The notes: a model not told the origin generated them from the letters alone. 34,711 nt of DNA from an uncultured Lachnospiraceae bacterium (GCA_910578115.1 CAJTPO010000050.1:1-34711), one strand, 5' to 3'; shown: positions 1 to 8,644, counted from the first letter of the stretch. Numbers and translations are program-made.

Positions 1-1439
1 CAGACTTGTGCAGCCGGAAAATGCCCCCGTCCCGATGCTGTCCAGCGACGCCGGAAAATCCGCCGCCTGCAGGCTGCTGCAAGCTTCAAATGCCCAGTCC
101 CCGATGCTCGTCAGACCCGTTCCAAACGTTACCGTCTCAAGACCGCTGCAGCCGTAAAATGTATGCTTCGGCATTGTTACCAGCTGGTCCGGCAGCGTCA
201 CCTGCTTTAACGCCTTACAGCCCCTGAACGCGCCCTGATTCCCTTCGTACTGATAATCAGAACTCATGGAAAGCTCCGCCGCTCTGTTTGCAAACTCCAC
301 GGTCTTAAGGCACGCGCTGTTCCGGAATGCCGCTCCCCCTATCGTCGTCACGCTCCCAGGGATCGTCAGTATTCCGGTTCCGTCCTTAATGTCGCCCGTC
401 AAAGTTTTCTCACCAAATGCCACGCCGTCAAATGCCCCGGCTCCAATCGTCTGCAATCCCTCATTCAGGGTCACTTTCACCAGCTTGGTACAGCCTGAAA
501 ATGCCCCGTTTTCAATGCTTACCACAGTACCTGGAATTGTAACACTCGTAATACTGGTATTATTTTTGAAAACATTACTGCCTATAGTCTTCACTTCTGC
601 CGGGATCTCGACAGCCCCGCCAGTTCCGTTATACTTAGTCAGCTTACCACTTTCATCTATCGTAAAGTCAGACGCACTTAACGCTGCAGCTTCGAGTGAA
701 GCCAGTTTCTCTTCTTCCAGCTCCCCCTCTTCTTCCTCGTCAGTCTCTTCTGACTCAATATCATCTTCATCTGCTCCGTCTTCTCCGTCCGGATCTGACT
801 CACCATCGGACACGTCTCCTTCATCCGGATTCACATCTTCGCCGGTACCATCATTCTCACCAGGATCCGTATCTTCACCATCCCCGGTGCCTTCACCCGG
901 ATTCTTTCCATCGTCATCCCCGGTACCTTCATCTGATCCTGTCTCGCCGTCATTCCCGGTACCTTCATCCGATCCTGTCTCGCCGTCATTCCCGGTACCT
1001 TCATCCGATCCTGTCTCGCCGTCATCTCCGGTACCTTCATCTGATCCTGTCTCGCCGTCATCTCCGGTACCTTCATCTGATCCTGTCTCGCCGTCATCTC
1101 CGGTACCTTCATCCGATCCCGTCTCTCCGCCGGTTCCGGTTTCTTCACCTGATCCTGTCTCTCCGCCGGTTCTGCTATCCTCACCTGATCCAGAACCCGC
1201 ATCAACTCCACTTTCCTTGTCTAAAGTCGTCTCTCCCTTGATTTCAGTTGCGGATATTACCCCCCCCGTGTCGTTTCCGGCATTTCAGCCGTGACATGGG
1301 CGCCGGCCGCATTCTCTGCTTCTGTCTGGTATTCCGATGCAGACACTTGCAGCATAGTCTGCGGCATCATAGTGAATATCATAGCCGCAGCCAACAGAAA
1401 CGAAAGACTTCTTTTCACGCTTCGCATCCAACGCTTCAT
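1..1439 (-). CDS. BspA-like leucine-rich-repeat surface protein, 5' part, frame broken at a G8 tract
   Basis: Runs off the left edge. The preferred start is the ATG at 1439, because AAGGAGG lies 8 nt upstream; in-frame ATGs at 1472 and 1457 lack such a site. The first frame gives a basic N terminus, a hydrophobic signal peptide (SLSFLLAAAMIF) and a likely cleavage after VSA, then stops at 1257 right after a run of eight G. The next frame is open from 1260 to the window edge. It encodes an acidic Gly/Asp/Glu/Thr repeat linker and then BspA-type LRR_5 repeats (for example AFSGCTKL, IPGSVTTIG, TFYGCSGLETV). Nine or six G would fuse the two. The family is cell-surface and often adhesive. The break could be phase variation, decay or a sequencing error; see the G-tract entry. 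The family call is firm, the expression state is not. Confidence 0.85.
905..1175 (-). repeat. 36-bp tandem repeat encoding a 12-residue acidic linker
   Basis: The plus-strand hexamer GGTACC recurs at 922, 958, 994, 1030, 1066 and 1102, exactly 36 bp apart, with degenerate units on both sides. In the LRR frame each unit reads G-(N/D)-D-G-E-T-G-S-D-E-G-T. This makes a flexible, negatively charged spacer between the signal peptide and the LRR domain. The near identity of the units suggests recent expansion and copy-number variation. Confidence 0.85.
1260..1267 (-). repeat. G8 homopolymer tract at the frame break (putative contingency locus)
   Basis: Eight consecutive C on the plus strand, so eight G in the coding strand, lie about 58 codons after the chosen start and just after the signal peptide. 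With eight G the frame ends at TAA immediately after the tract. With seven G it ends at TGA a few codons on. With nine it continues through the acidic linker into the LRR domain. Short homopolymers at this position are typical of slipped-strand phase variation of surface proteins. Confidence 0.75.
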
Positions 1440-1614
1440 CCTTCTCTCCTCCTTCATATCAGCGTTTGTCATCAGATAGTCTTAACAGACAAATACCCAT
1501 GTCATATCTCTCAGACTGCTATAGACAGACACAGGTATCCGGTAAAAATGTACACCAAATCAATGATTCCGTATGACATCCACACAGGCAAAACTATCTG
1601 TAAACCATATTTTT

Positions 1615-1644
1615 ATTATACGATGCCAAAATTACCTGTGTCAA
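1615..1644 (-). promoter_or_regulatory. Consensus sigma-A promoter for the BspA-like gene
   Basis: On the minus strand TTGACA (1644-1639) is followed after 18 nt by TATAAT (1620-1615). Transcription would start near 1608, leaving a leader of about 170 nt before the ATG at 1439. An 8-bp inverted repeat (1473-1480 with 1593-1600) could close that leader into a long stem. The sequence match is strong; activity is inferred. Confidence 0.7.
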
Positions 1645-1673
1645 TCTATTTAGGCACCTGCATGCTTATATTC

Positions 1674-1746
1674 GTAACAGTTCAGCCTTCGGCTTCACTG
1701 TCACGCGTGGTTACCATGTAGCCACAATGCAAGGCTGAACTGTTAC
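1674..1746. repeat. 73-bp palindromic intergenic element with 16-bp perfect inverted ends
   Basis: The arms GTAACAGTTCAGCCTT (1674-1689) and AAGGCTGAACTGTTAC (1731-1746) are perfect complements. Inside are two smaller hairpins: AGCC-TTC-GGCT, and GTGGTTAC-CAT-GTAGCCAC with one wobble pair. A third partial copy of the end sequence (TAACAGTTCA) follows at about 1755. The element sits between the divergent BspA-like and chemoreceptor genes. It could be a small MITE or REP-like element; no T-tract follows, so a terminator is less likely. Confidence 0.6.
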
Positions 1747-1812
1747 TATATTCTTAACAGTTCACGGCCTGACCGGCTCCATCCTACTGCCAGGAAATTT
1801 GTTTGTAGAGGA

Positions 1813-1841
1813 TGGAAGCTCACAGCATTTTCTGCTATAAT
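1813..1841 (+). promoter_or_regulatory. Probable promoter of the chemoreceptor gene (extended -10)
   Basis: TGCTATAAT places a TATAAT at 1836-1841 preceded by the extended -10 TGn. The hexamer 17 nt upstream (1813-1818) is a poor -35, which extended -10 promoters tolerate. Transcription would start near 1848, leaving about 35 nt before the ATG at 1883. Confidence 0.5.
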
Positions 1842-1882
1842 AGTAAATTGGAAATTAAAAATACAGATGTGAGGACGCTGAA

Positions 1883-3607
1883 ATGAAAAAAGGAAAAACA
1901 AGAGGCATTGGTATTCGGGCTAAAATTCTGTTCCCTGCAAGCATGGTAATTATTTTACTGTCTCTGGTAATGGGTATAACCTCTTATCAACGTATTGAAG
2001 AAGGACTGATTGCCATGGGTGTTGAGGAAGCACAGATGGCGGCAACTATTTCCACAAAAGTGATTGACGCGGATCAGGTAGCCGGGGTATCAGCAGAGTC
2101 ACAAGGAAGCGAAGAATATAACGCTCTGCTGGAAAGCATGCTTGGCGTTATGCAGGATTGCGGCATTGAATACCTGTATACATTATATACGGATGGCAAT
2201 AAAGTATACTACGGGATTGACGCGGACAGTACGGGAGACGGCAATCAATACGGCACCGTTTTCGAGACGTCGTATCAGGAATTGAAATCCGTTTTCGACG
2301 GGGAAATGTATGTGCAGGACTATATTGATTCCACCGCAGACGGCGATCTGATTTCGGCATATATGCCCCTTATTAACAGCAGTGGAGAAGTTGTCAGCAT
2401 TGTGGGCTGTGATTACAATGCGGCCGGAGTCGTGGAACGTTTGTCTAAGGCTTTTGGACGCGTAATACAGATTTCACTGATCTGCCTGGCCATCGCCCTG
2501 TTAATCCTCAATATTACAGTAGGACAAGTGATCAGGACACTGCATAAAGTTGACGGTAAAATCTATGATCTGGTACATAATGAAGGCGACTTGACGCAGA
2601 CTCTCGATGTCCATACCGGGGACGAAATGGAAGTGATCGCGGAGAATGTCAACGGGCTGCTTCAACATATACGTGAAATTATGCTGAACATCTCCCAAAA
2701 TTCAGAATATTTAAAAGATTCCTCCCATAAGGTGTCAAGCAAGCTGGAATATGGCAATTCAGAGATTGCCGACGTTTCCGCTTCGATGGAAGAGATGAGC
2801 GCCGCAATGGAGGAATCCAGCGCTTCGCTGTCTCAGGTAAATGAATCTATCAGGCAGATATTTGAGTCGATAGAGAGTATTTATGAACAGGCCGTAAGCG
2901 GAAGCACTTCTTCTGACAGAATCATGAAAAGTGCTTCGGAAGTATATAAGCGGGCAGTGACAGAGAAACAGGACGCAATGCATCAGGCTGCCAATATGGC
3001 AGCAACGGTTCACCAGAAAATCGAGAAATCCAAAGATGTAGAGAAAATCAGGGAACTTACAAAGAACATTATCACCATCACCGAAGAAACGAACCTGCTG
3101 GCATTAAACGCAAGTATCGAAGCTGCGCGGGCAGGAGAATCAGGAAGAGGATTTGTGGTAGTCGCAGACCAGATCGGAAAGCTGGCTTCCAATTCCGCCG
3201 CGTCTGCAACAGAGATTCAGAAAGTAACCGCTGAGGTGATTCAGACGGTAGACGAACTGGCAGCCGAAGCGCAGGAAATGATTACATTTATGAATGAGAC
3301 AGCACTCGGCGGCTATGAAAAGCTGCTGGAAACCAGCGAAAGCTATCAAAACAATGTCGGAAACATGAATGAAATGATGCAGCGCTTTGCTGCGGAGAAC
3401 GAGCAGCTGAAGTTGAATATGAACGAAATCAAAACGGCTCTGGGGGATGTGAAAACAGCTGTAAGCGAAAGTGCGACAGCGGTAACAAATGTAGCGGAAA
3501 CCGCCGTAAGACTGGCAGACCACGTAAGGGACATCGGAAAAGAATCCGATTTCAATCTGGAAATTGTGGACAGATTAAACAGTGAAGTAGGTAAGTTTAA
3601 ATTATAG
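1883..3607 (+). CDS. Methyl-accepting chemotaxis protein
   Basis: A 574-aa transmembrane chemoreceptor. It has a first membrane helix at about residues 14-35 and an extracytoplasmic Cache-like sensor at about 36-190 (YLYTLYTDGNKVYYGIDAD then VSIVGCDYNA). A second helix lies at about 194-214, followed by a HAMP region to about 265 and a long coiled-coil signalling domain. The CheA/CheW-binding hairpin tip is canonical (EETNLLALNASIEAARAGE, about 401-419, then GRGFVVVADQIGKLA). The protein would bind an unknown small ligand outside the cell and control CheA kinase. It is monocistronic, with a GAGGA-like ribosome site before the ATG. No che or flagellar genes are in the window, so it depends on a distant chemosensory cluster. 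Confidence 0.95.
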   Translation: MKKGKTRGIGIRAKILFPASMVIILLSLVMGITSYQRIEEGLIAMGVEEAQMAATISTKVIDADQVAGVSAESQGSEEYNALLESMLGVMQDCGIEYLYTLYTDGNKVYYGIDADSTGDGNQYGTVFETSYQELKSVFDGEMYVQDYIDSTADGDLISAYMPLINSSGEVVSIVGCDYNAAGVVERLSKAFGRVIQISLICLAIALLILNITVGQVIRTLHKVDGKIYDLVHNEGDLTQTLDVHTGDEMEVIAENVNGLLQHIREIMLNISQNSEYLKDSSHKVSSKLEYGNSEIADVSASMEEMSAAMEESSASLSQVNESIRQIFESIESIYEQAVSGSTSSDRIMKSASEVYKRAVTEKQDAMHQAANMAATVHQKIEKSKDVEKIRELTKNIITITEETNLLALNASIEAARAGESGRGFVVVADQIGKLASNSAASATEIQKVTAEVIQTVDELAAEAQEMITFMNETALGGYEKLLETSESYQNNVGNMNEMMQRFAAENEQLKLNMNEIKTALGDVKTAVSESATAVTNVAETAVRLADHVRDIGKESDFNLEIVDRLNSEVGKFKL

Positions 3608-3633
3608 TAACTCCATAACAAATTTCTGTTTCC

Positions 3634-3674
3634 GGCGCTTGCAGGAGCCATATACGGCAGCTCCTGCAAGGCCG
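3634..3674. terminator. Strong hairpin between convergent chemoreceptor and amidohydrolase genes
   Basis: CTTGCAGGAGC (3638-3648) pairs with GCTCCTGCAAG (3660-3670), extended by CGGC/GCCG across one bulged G. No long T-tract follows on either strand. It may be a weak bidirectional terminator or an mRNA 3'-end stabiliser for both convergent genes. Confidence 0.5.
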
Positions 3675-3747
3675 ATAAATGAAATGTCTAATGTCGTTAA
3701 CTATATAAACACTTTTGCCATTACAGTTCTATACTATATATAAGTCT

Positions 3748-4923
3748 TCACTGTTTCAGATCCTCTTCCAGCACTTTAGCCAATAACTCTGCCGCCGGCA
3801 GGATCACGCGCTTCTGTACGCAGAATGCCGGATGATGGATCGGATGGCCTACACCCGTACCGACCTTCAGATAACAGCCTGGTATCTGCCTGCCCATCGT
3901 TTCTTCCTCCATATAATAAGAGAAATCATCCCCGCCCAGAGACATCTCCTCCGGCACTGTCCGCATTCCCTGGCTCTGCGCAACCTTCTCACAAAGCTGC
4001 GCCATCTTACCGTCATTATAAGTGGCCGGTGCACTATCGATCCAGACGATCTCTGCTTTCGCACCGTAAGCCGCGGCAATTCCCTCCACAGTCTCCCGCA
4101 CTCTCCGCTCATATAAAACCCGGTCTTCCCTGTCCATCGTGCGCACCGTGCCTTCCAGCTCCGCCTCCCCGGGAATCACATTCCAGGTTGTCCCCGCCTG
4201 CACTTTCGTCACGCTGAGCAGGGCCGGATGAAAAGCGTTCACATTACGTCCCACGATCGTATGCAGCCCCTGTATGATGGCTGCCGCAACCGGAATCGGA
4301 TCGATTCCGTCATCGGGGTGGGCGCCATGACAGCCGATCCCTTTCACACGGATCCCGAACCGGTCCACCGCCGCAGTCACATATCCTTCCCGGATGCCGA
4401 TCACGCCGACCTCGTTCGTCGGATCCGCGTGAAATCCCCAGATGCGCTCCACATCATCCATCACATCCGTTTCCAGTATCTTCATGGCTCCGCGGGCATC
4501 CTCCTCTCCGGGCTGGAAGATGAATTTAATCGTGCCGCACAGCTCCTCACTGCGCTCCTTTAACAAAAGCGCCGCCCCGATCCCGGCCGTGATATGCAGA
4601 TCATGTCCACAGGCGTGCATTTTCCCCCTGCTTTCGGAATCATAAGGAATCTCCGCCTCCTCCACAATGGGGAGCGCGTCGATATCGCACCGAAGGGCAA
4701 GGGTTTTCCTGCTTCCGTCAGGCGCCTTCCCGGTTCCCCGCACCACCGCCACCAGTCCCGTAGCCAGCGGATACGGCAGGATCTCTATTCCCGCCTCCGT
4801 AAGCAGCTCCCGTATCTTTGCCGTCGTTTCCACTTCCTCATAAGACAACTCCGGATGCCTGTGAAACCACTCAAACTGCTCTATCAGATACTGTTCCAAC
4901 TGTCTTTTATCCTCTAATGCCAT
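3748..4923 (-). CDS. M20-family amidohydrolase (hippurate/N-acyl amino acid hydrolase type)
   Basis: A 391-aa cytoplasmic metallohydrolase of the M20D group, which cleaves N-acyl amino acids, hippurate or related amides. The metal-site motifs are visible: RCDIDALPI, HACGHDLH (the Cys and His of the CGHD signature), then PGEEDARGA with the catalytic Glu pair. Near the C terminus, SLGGDDFSYY and GVGHPIHHPAF provide the remaining ligands. The start at 4923 is preferred, since AGGAAGG lies 9 nt upstream; an upstream in-frame ATG at 4974 lacks a good site. It is the last gene of the peptide transporter operon, after dppC with a gap of about 215 nt. This suggests it processes the imported substrate. 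The exact substrate cannot be read from the sequence. Confidence 0.9.
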   Translation of the reverse strand: MALEDKRQLEQYLIEQFEWFHRHPELSYEEVETTAKIRELLTEAGIEILPYPLATGLVAVVRGTGKAPDGSRKTLALRCDIDALPIVEEAEIPYDSESRGKMHACGHDLHITAGIGAALLLKERSEELCGTIKFIFQPGEEDARGAMKILETDVMDDVERIWGFHADPTNEVGVIGIREGYVTAAVDRFGIRVKGIGCHGAHPDDGIDPIPVAAAIIQGLHTIVGRNVNAFHPALLSVTKVQAGTTWNVIPGEAELEGTVRTMDREDRVLYERRVRETVEGIAAAYGAKAEIVWIDSAPATYNDGKMAQLCEKVAQSQGMRTVPEEMSLGGDDFSYYMEEETMGRQIPGCYLKVGTGVGHPIHHPAFCVQKRVILPAAELLAKVLEEDLKQ

Positions 4924-5138
4924 CTTGTTCACCCTTCCTTCCTCTGCTGTGAATCCTTTCGTCCATCCTATCATGCACCTGTCCTGTTTTCGCTCTGCCG
5001 CCTCAGTCTATGCGCTGTTCAGATTCGCATCAAACAGATATCCCTGCGCACAATCCATGTACGCCGTCCAACATCAGCAATGTCTACTGCTGCCGCTTCC
5101 GACACCCTGACGACACCTGTTCACCCGCGCTGTACCTT

Positions 5139-6155
5139 CTATCTCCCACTGTTCGGGTCAAGTGCATCCCGCAGCGCATCTCCGATAAAGTTGATCGCCA
5201 TCACTACCACTACGATCAGCAGGCCCGGTGGAATCCACAGCCAGGGCTGTGTCGTCAACACCGTCAGCGACTGGGCTCCGTTTAACATATTGCCCAGACT
5301 CGATGTAGGCGGCTGCACCCCCTGTCCCAGAAAGCTCAGTGCCGCCTCGTCCAGAATCGACAGCGCCAGCACAGACGTGGCATAGACCAGAATCGGAGCC
5401 ACCGTATTGGGCAGAATCTCCGAGAACAGTATGTGCCGAAGCGGCATCCCCGCCACGATATTACCCTTCACGAAATTCGTCTCCCGCAGGCTTAAGACGT
5501 TGCCCCGCACCAGTCGTGCAATCCCCGGCCAGTCTACGAAACCAAGGATCAGAATGATATTCCACATACCGGGTTTAAAGACAGCTGCCGCCACCAACAC
5601 CAGCAATATATAAGGAAAAGACATGACCATATCGGTAAAACGCATAATGATCATATCCGCCACACCGCCAAAATAGCCGGCAACCAGTCCAAACAGCACA
5701 CCGATCCCCGTAGAGATGAGCGTCGCCATCACACCCACCAGCAGGGAAATCCTGGTGGCATACAGAAGCCGGCTGAGCACATCCCTGCCGATCTGATCTG
5801 TCCCCAGCCAGAATTCTTTAGAAGGTCCCTCCGCAAAAGGGCCGGCAATATCATTCGGATCATAAGGAGCAATGACCGGGGCCAGAATCGCCGCCCCCAC
5901 GATCACCGCCAGCACGATCAGACTGACCGCCGCCAGATGATGCCGCTTAAACCGCCTGATCACCGTCTGCAGATAACTTTCACTGCTGATATCCGATTTG
6001 GGGCCTCTGCCGCCGTCATTTTTCCCGTCAGATCCGGAAATCGCCGTGACCGAAGACACGGCCTTTTTCCCGAATTTCTTTCTGATCCCCGCCTCGGCCA
6101 AAATCGCCGCCGTACCCTCTCCATAAAATTTCCTGTCTATCTCCCGCAGCATCAT
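5139..6155 (-). CDS. dppC: Peptide ABC transporter permease, DppC/OppC type
   Basis: A 338-aa inner-membrane permease of the BPD_transp_1 family. It has an N-terminal hydrophilic extension, a first membrane helix (HHLAAVSLIVLAVIVGAAIL) followed by APYDPNDI, and the typical WLGTDQIGRDVLSRLLY segment. The EAA cytoplasmic loop is also present, and it ends GDALRDALDPNSGR as in the DppC family. The ATG at 6155 has GGGAG 9 nt upstream and is preferred over a TTG at 6173. With DppB it forms the translocation channel. The N terminus has about 80 residues before the first helix, longer than most DppC proteins. The gene follows dppB across a 17-bp tandem repeat. Confidence 0.95.
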   Translation of the reverse strand: MMLREIDRKFYGEGTAAILAEAGIRKKFGKKAVSSVTAISGSDGKNDGGRGPKSDISSESYLQTVIRRFKRHHLAAVSLIVLAVIVGAAILAPVIAPYDPNDIAGPFAEGPSKEFWLGTDQIGRDVLSRLLYATRISLLVGVMATLISTGIGVLFGLVAGYFGGVADMIIMRFTDMVMSFPYILLVLVAAAVFKPGMWNIILILGFVDWPGIARLVRGNVLSLRETNFVKGNIVAGMPLRHILFSEILPNTVAPILVYATSVLALSILDEAALSFLGQGVQPPTSSLGNMLNGAQSLTVLTTQPWLWIPPGLLIVVVVMAINFIGDALRDALDPNSGR

Positions 6156-6179
6156 TCGCACCAACTCCCGCAATGTTAC

Positions 6180-6335
6180 TTTACTGTTCTGTTACCGTTA
6201 TTTTTCTATTACTTTTGCTCTTCTGTTACCTTTGCTCTTCTATTACTTTTGCTTTTCTATTACTGTTGTTTTTCTGTCACTGTTGCTTTTCTATTACTTT
6301 AACTTTACTTCTGCTGCTCTGTCAGTTCTCTTTCT
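6180..6335 (-). repeat. 17-bp purine-rich tandem repeat between dppB and dppC
   Basis: On the coding strand about seven units of AGTAATAGAAAAGCAAM-like sequence, each 17 nt long, fill 6180-6305, with more degenerate copies to about 6335. The 17-nt period is not a multiple of three and the units carry stop codons in several frames, so this is not protein coding. It makes a long unstructured A-rich stretch in the polycistronic mRNA immediately before the dppC ribosome site, so it could tune dppC translation or mRNA stability. Confidence 0.8.
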
Positions 6336-6379
6336 CTTCACCGGAATTCTGTCAATACCGGAATCAGCCCTTTTTCACG

Positions 6380-7327
6380 TTAATCCAGCTGAATCGTCGG
6401 ATCCACCAGCGCATACAGAATATCCGTCACCAGATTTGCCATAAGCACCACGATAGCCGATAACAGGCAGACTCCCATGATCACCGGAAAATCCCGGTTG
6501 CTGATGGCGCTCATCGTCATCAGGCCAAGCCCCGGCCAGGAGAACACCTGCTCGATAATGACCGCTCCGCCAAACAGCATCGGAATCTCCATGCCGATGA
6601 CCGTAATGATCGGCACCAGCGCATTGCGCAGGGCGTGTTTGTTGATGACAAGAAACCGTCCGATTCCCTTCGCTCTCGCCGTCCGCAGATAATCCTGCTG
6701 CAGAATCTCCAGCATCGCGCTCCTGATATAGCGGATATTACTGCCCGCCATGGAAAAAGCCAGCACAGTCACCGGCATCACCATATGTTTTGCCACATCC
6801 GCCGCACCGCCCTGCGTCCCCAGCGTCGTCATTCCGCTGGAGGGCAGCCAGCCCAGCTTCACCGTAAAAAGGTAGATCAGCAGAAGCGACAGGAAGAACC
6901 CCGGCACGCTGCTGCCAAGAAAGGAAGCCGTCACCACTGCATAATCTCCTTTGGAATACTGCCGGATCGCACTGTAGATTCCCGCCGGAACCGCCAGCAG
7001 CAGACTCACCAGAAGGGACACGCCCATCAGGAGCAGCGTAGGACCGATATGGCTGCCGATCATGCCGCTGACCGGCTGAAACGACTTCATCGAATAGCCC
7101 ATATTTCCCTGCAGAAGCTCTCCCAGCCAGACGAAATACTGCACCAGCACCGGCTGATCCAGCCCAAGCGCGATCCGTTTCGCCTCCACGGCCGCCTCCG
7201 ACACGCGCGGCCCCTGCAGCATCTCCAGCGGACTGCCCGCCAGACACATGATCGTATAATCAATGACCGTAATGCCGATCAAAACCGGAATGGCGATCAA
7301 AATACGTTTTAAAATATATTTCCCCAT
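6380..7327 (-). CDS. dppB: Peptide ABC transporter permease, DppB/OppB type
   Basis: A 315-aa membrane permease. The N terminus MGKYILKRILIAIPVLIGIT is the standard first helix of DppB. The periplasmic loop shows the ALGLDQPVLVQYFVWL and GNMGYSM signatures. The C-terminal half carries the EAA loop (DYLRTARAKGIGR) and ends near ALVDPTIQLD. The ATG at 7327 overlaps the last 19 nt of dppF, so translation is probably coupled; GAGG lies 5 nt upstream. It pairs with DppC to form the channel of the transporter. Confidence 0.96.
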   Translation of the reverse strand: MGKYILKRILIAIPVLIGITVIDYTIMCLAGSPLEMLQGPRVSEAAVEAKRIALGLDQPVLVQYFVWLGELLQGNMGYSMKSFQPVSGMIGSHIGPTLLLMGVSLLVSLLLAVPAGIYSAIRQYSKGDYAVVTASFLGSSVPGFFLSLLLIYLFTVKLGWLPSSGMTTLGTQGGAADVAKHMVMPVTVLAFSMAGSNIRYIRSAMLEILQQDYLRTARAKGIGRFLVINKHALRNALVPIITVIGMEIPMLFGGAVIIEQVFSWPGLGLMTMSAISNRDFPVIMGVCLLSAIVVLMANLVTDILYALVDPTIQLD

Positions 7328-8592
7328 AACTTCCTCGCTTCCGCCTGACCGTTAAGCACCACCGGACAGGCCGTCATATGCACGCCCGGATTCTCCGCCT
7401 GCTCCTGGTCTCCGGTCATCCTGTCACCAATCTCCGCCGCCCGCATTCTTCCGCTTCCTGTATCTGCCTCCCAGGCTTTTCCACTTCCTGTATCTGCTTC
7501 CCTGGTCTTCATGCTTTCCGTATCTGCCTCCCAAGGCTTCACGCTTTCCGTATCTGCTTCCCATGCTTTCACACTGCCCGCATTTCTGCCTTGCGCTCTC
7601 CTGCTTTCCGCATCTGCCTCCAACGCTTTCCCGACGGTCCCGTTTACCTCCTGCATCTCTGGTATCTCCTGCCTGCACTGCGCAGTGGCATGAGGACATC
7701 TGGGATGGAACCGACACCCTTCCGGCGGACATGTACTGCTGCCGATCTCCCCCTGCAGGAGACTGCGCTCCCTGCCTTTTTCCGTCGGATCGGGGATTGG
7801 CACCGCCTCCAGCAATGCCTGCGTGTATGGATGCACCGGATGATGAAAGATATCCTTCGCGTCGCCATACTCCACGATCTTGCCAAGATACATAACCGCA
7901 ATCTGGTCACTCACGTAATTGACCGCCCCCAGTCCGTGCCCCACAAACAGAAGCGTCAGCCCAAGCTCCTTCTGCAGTTCTTTCAGCAGATTTAAGATCT
8001 GGGCCTGAATGGACACGTCCAGCGCGCTCACCGGCTCATCGCAGACGATAAACTCAGGATTTAAGGACAATGCTTTCGCAATCCCGATCCGCTGCCGCTG
8101 TCCGCCGGAAAACTCGTGGGGATATCTGCCCAGCACCGTTCTCGGCAGCCCGACCATATCCAGCAGCCGCAGGATTTCCTTTTCGACCGTGTCCCTGCGC
8201 GCAATCTGGTGATACAACATGGGCTGTGCCAGTATCTCATAAATATGTTTGCGGGGATTTAACGAAGAATAAGGATCCTGAAAGATCATCTGCAGTCTGG
8301 TCCTGACCTCCCGCATCTGCTTTCTGTCCTTCTGCAGGGCAGCCAGGTCAACGCCGTCATAATAAATCTTCCCCTCCGTGGGCGTCTCCAAACCTACCAG
8401 CTGCCTGCCGATGGTGGATTTGCCGCAGCCCGATTCTCCCACCAGTCCCAGCGTCTGCCCGCGCATCACAGAAAAGCTGACCCCGTCCACCGCCTTTACA
8501 TAGCCGGTCGTGTGCGTGATGATCCCGCCCTTGACAGGATAATATTTCTTCAGATTTTCCACCCGGATCAACGGTATGTTCTCTTTTTCCAC
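7309..8592 (-). CDS. dppF: Peptide ABC transporter ATPase, DppF/OppF type, with repeat insertion near the C terminus
   Basis: About 427 aa. Walker A is GESGCGKST, the signature is SGGQRQRIGIAKAL, and Walker B is FIVCDEPVSALD followed by VSIQAQILNLL. The oligopeptide-transporter C-terminal domain starts GCRFHPRCPHATAQC. In ordinary OppF proteins the last Cys follows within about 20 residues. Here roughly 80 residues intervene before HMTACPVV, much of it a 10-residue repeat (K-A-W-E-A-D-T-E-S-V). The likely start is the GTG at 8592, 9 nt after GGAGG. The nearby ATG at 8601 directly abuts that site, and longer frames overlap dppD. The protein energises peptide import together with DppD. Confidence 0.93.
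   Translation of the reverse strand: MEKENIPLIRVENLKKYYPVKGGIITHTTGYVKAVDGVSFSVMRGQTLGLVGESGCGKSTIGRQLVGLETPTEGKIYYDGVDLAALQKDRKQMREVRTRLQMIFQDPYSSLNPRKHIYEILAQPMLYHQIARRDTVEKEILRLLDMVGLPRTVLGRYPHEFSGGQRQRIGIAKALSLNPEFIVCDEPVSALDVSIQAQILNLLKELQKELGLTLLFVGHGLGAVNYVSDQIAVMYLGKIVEYGDAKDIFHHPVHPYTQALLEAVPIPDPTEKGRERSLLQGEIGSSTCPPEGCRFHPRCPHATAQCRQEIPEMQEVNGTVGKALEADAESRRAQGRNAGSVKAWEADTESVKPWEADTESMKTREADTGSGKAWEADTGSGRMRAAEIGDRMTGDQEQAENPGVHMTACPVVLNGQAEARKLWGNIF
7451..7630 (-). repeat. 30-bp tandem repeat inside dppF
   Basis: The plus-strand heptamer TATCTGC recurs at 7461, 7491, 7521 and 7551, exactly 30 bp apart, with degenerate units near 7581 and 7611. The period keeps the frame, so each unit adds 10 residues (K-x-W/R-E-A-D-T-E/G-S-x) to DppF. 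The insertion separates the last Cys from the rest of the C-terminal cysteine cluster of the ATPase. Confidence 0.88.
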
Positions 8593-8644
8593 TATAATCA
8601 TCCTCCGGCTGAGTCCCATTGCCCAGCTGTTACCTGTATCCGTC

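Noticed and set aside
266..1294. Long plus-strand open frame rich in Ser-Pro
   Set aside because: It is the antisense shadow of the minus-strand acidic repeat and LRR coding sequence, which has a signal peptide, promoter, ribosome site and family motifs.
6352..6357. Minus-strand TTGACA between dppB and dppC as an internal promoter
   Set aside because: No acceptable -10 hexamer lies 16-18 nt downstream.
6173..6380. Tandem repeat region considered as a CRISPR array
   Set aside because: Units are 17 nt and directly adjacent with no spacers, and no cas genes are present.
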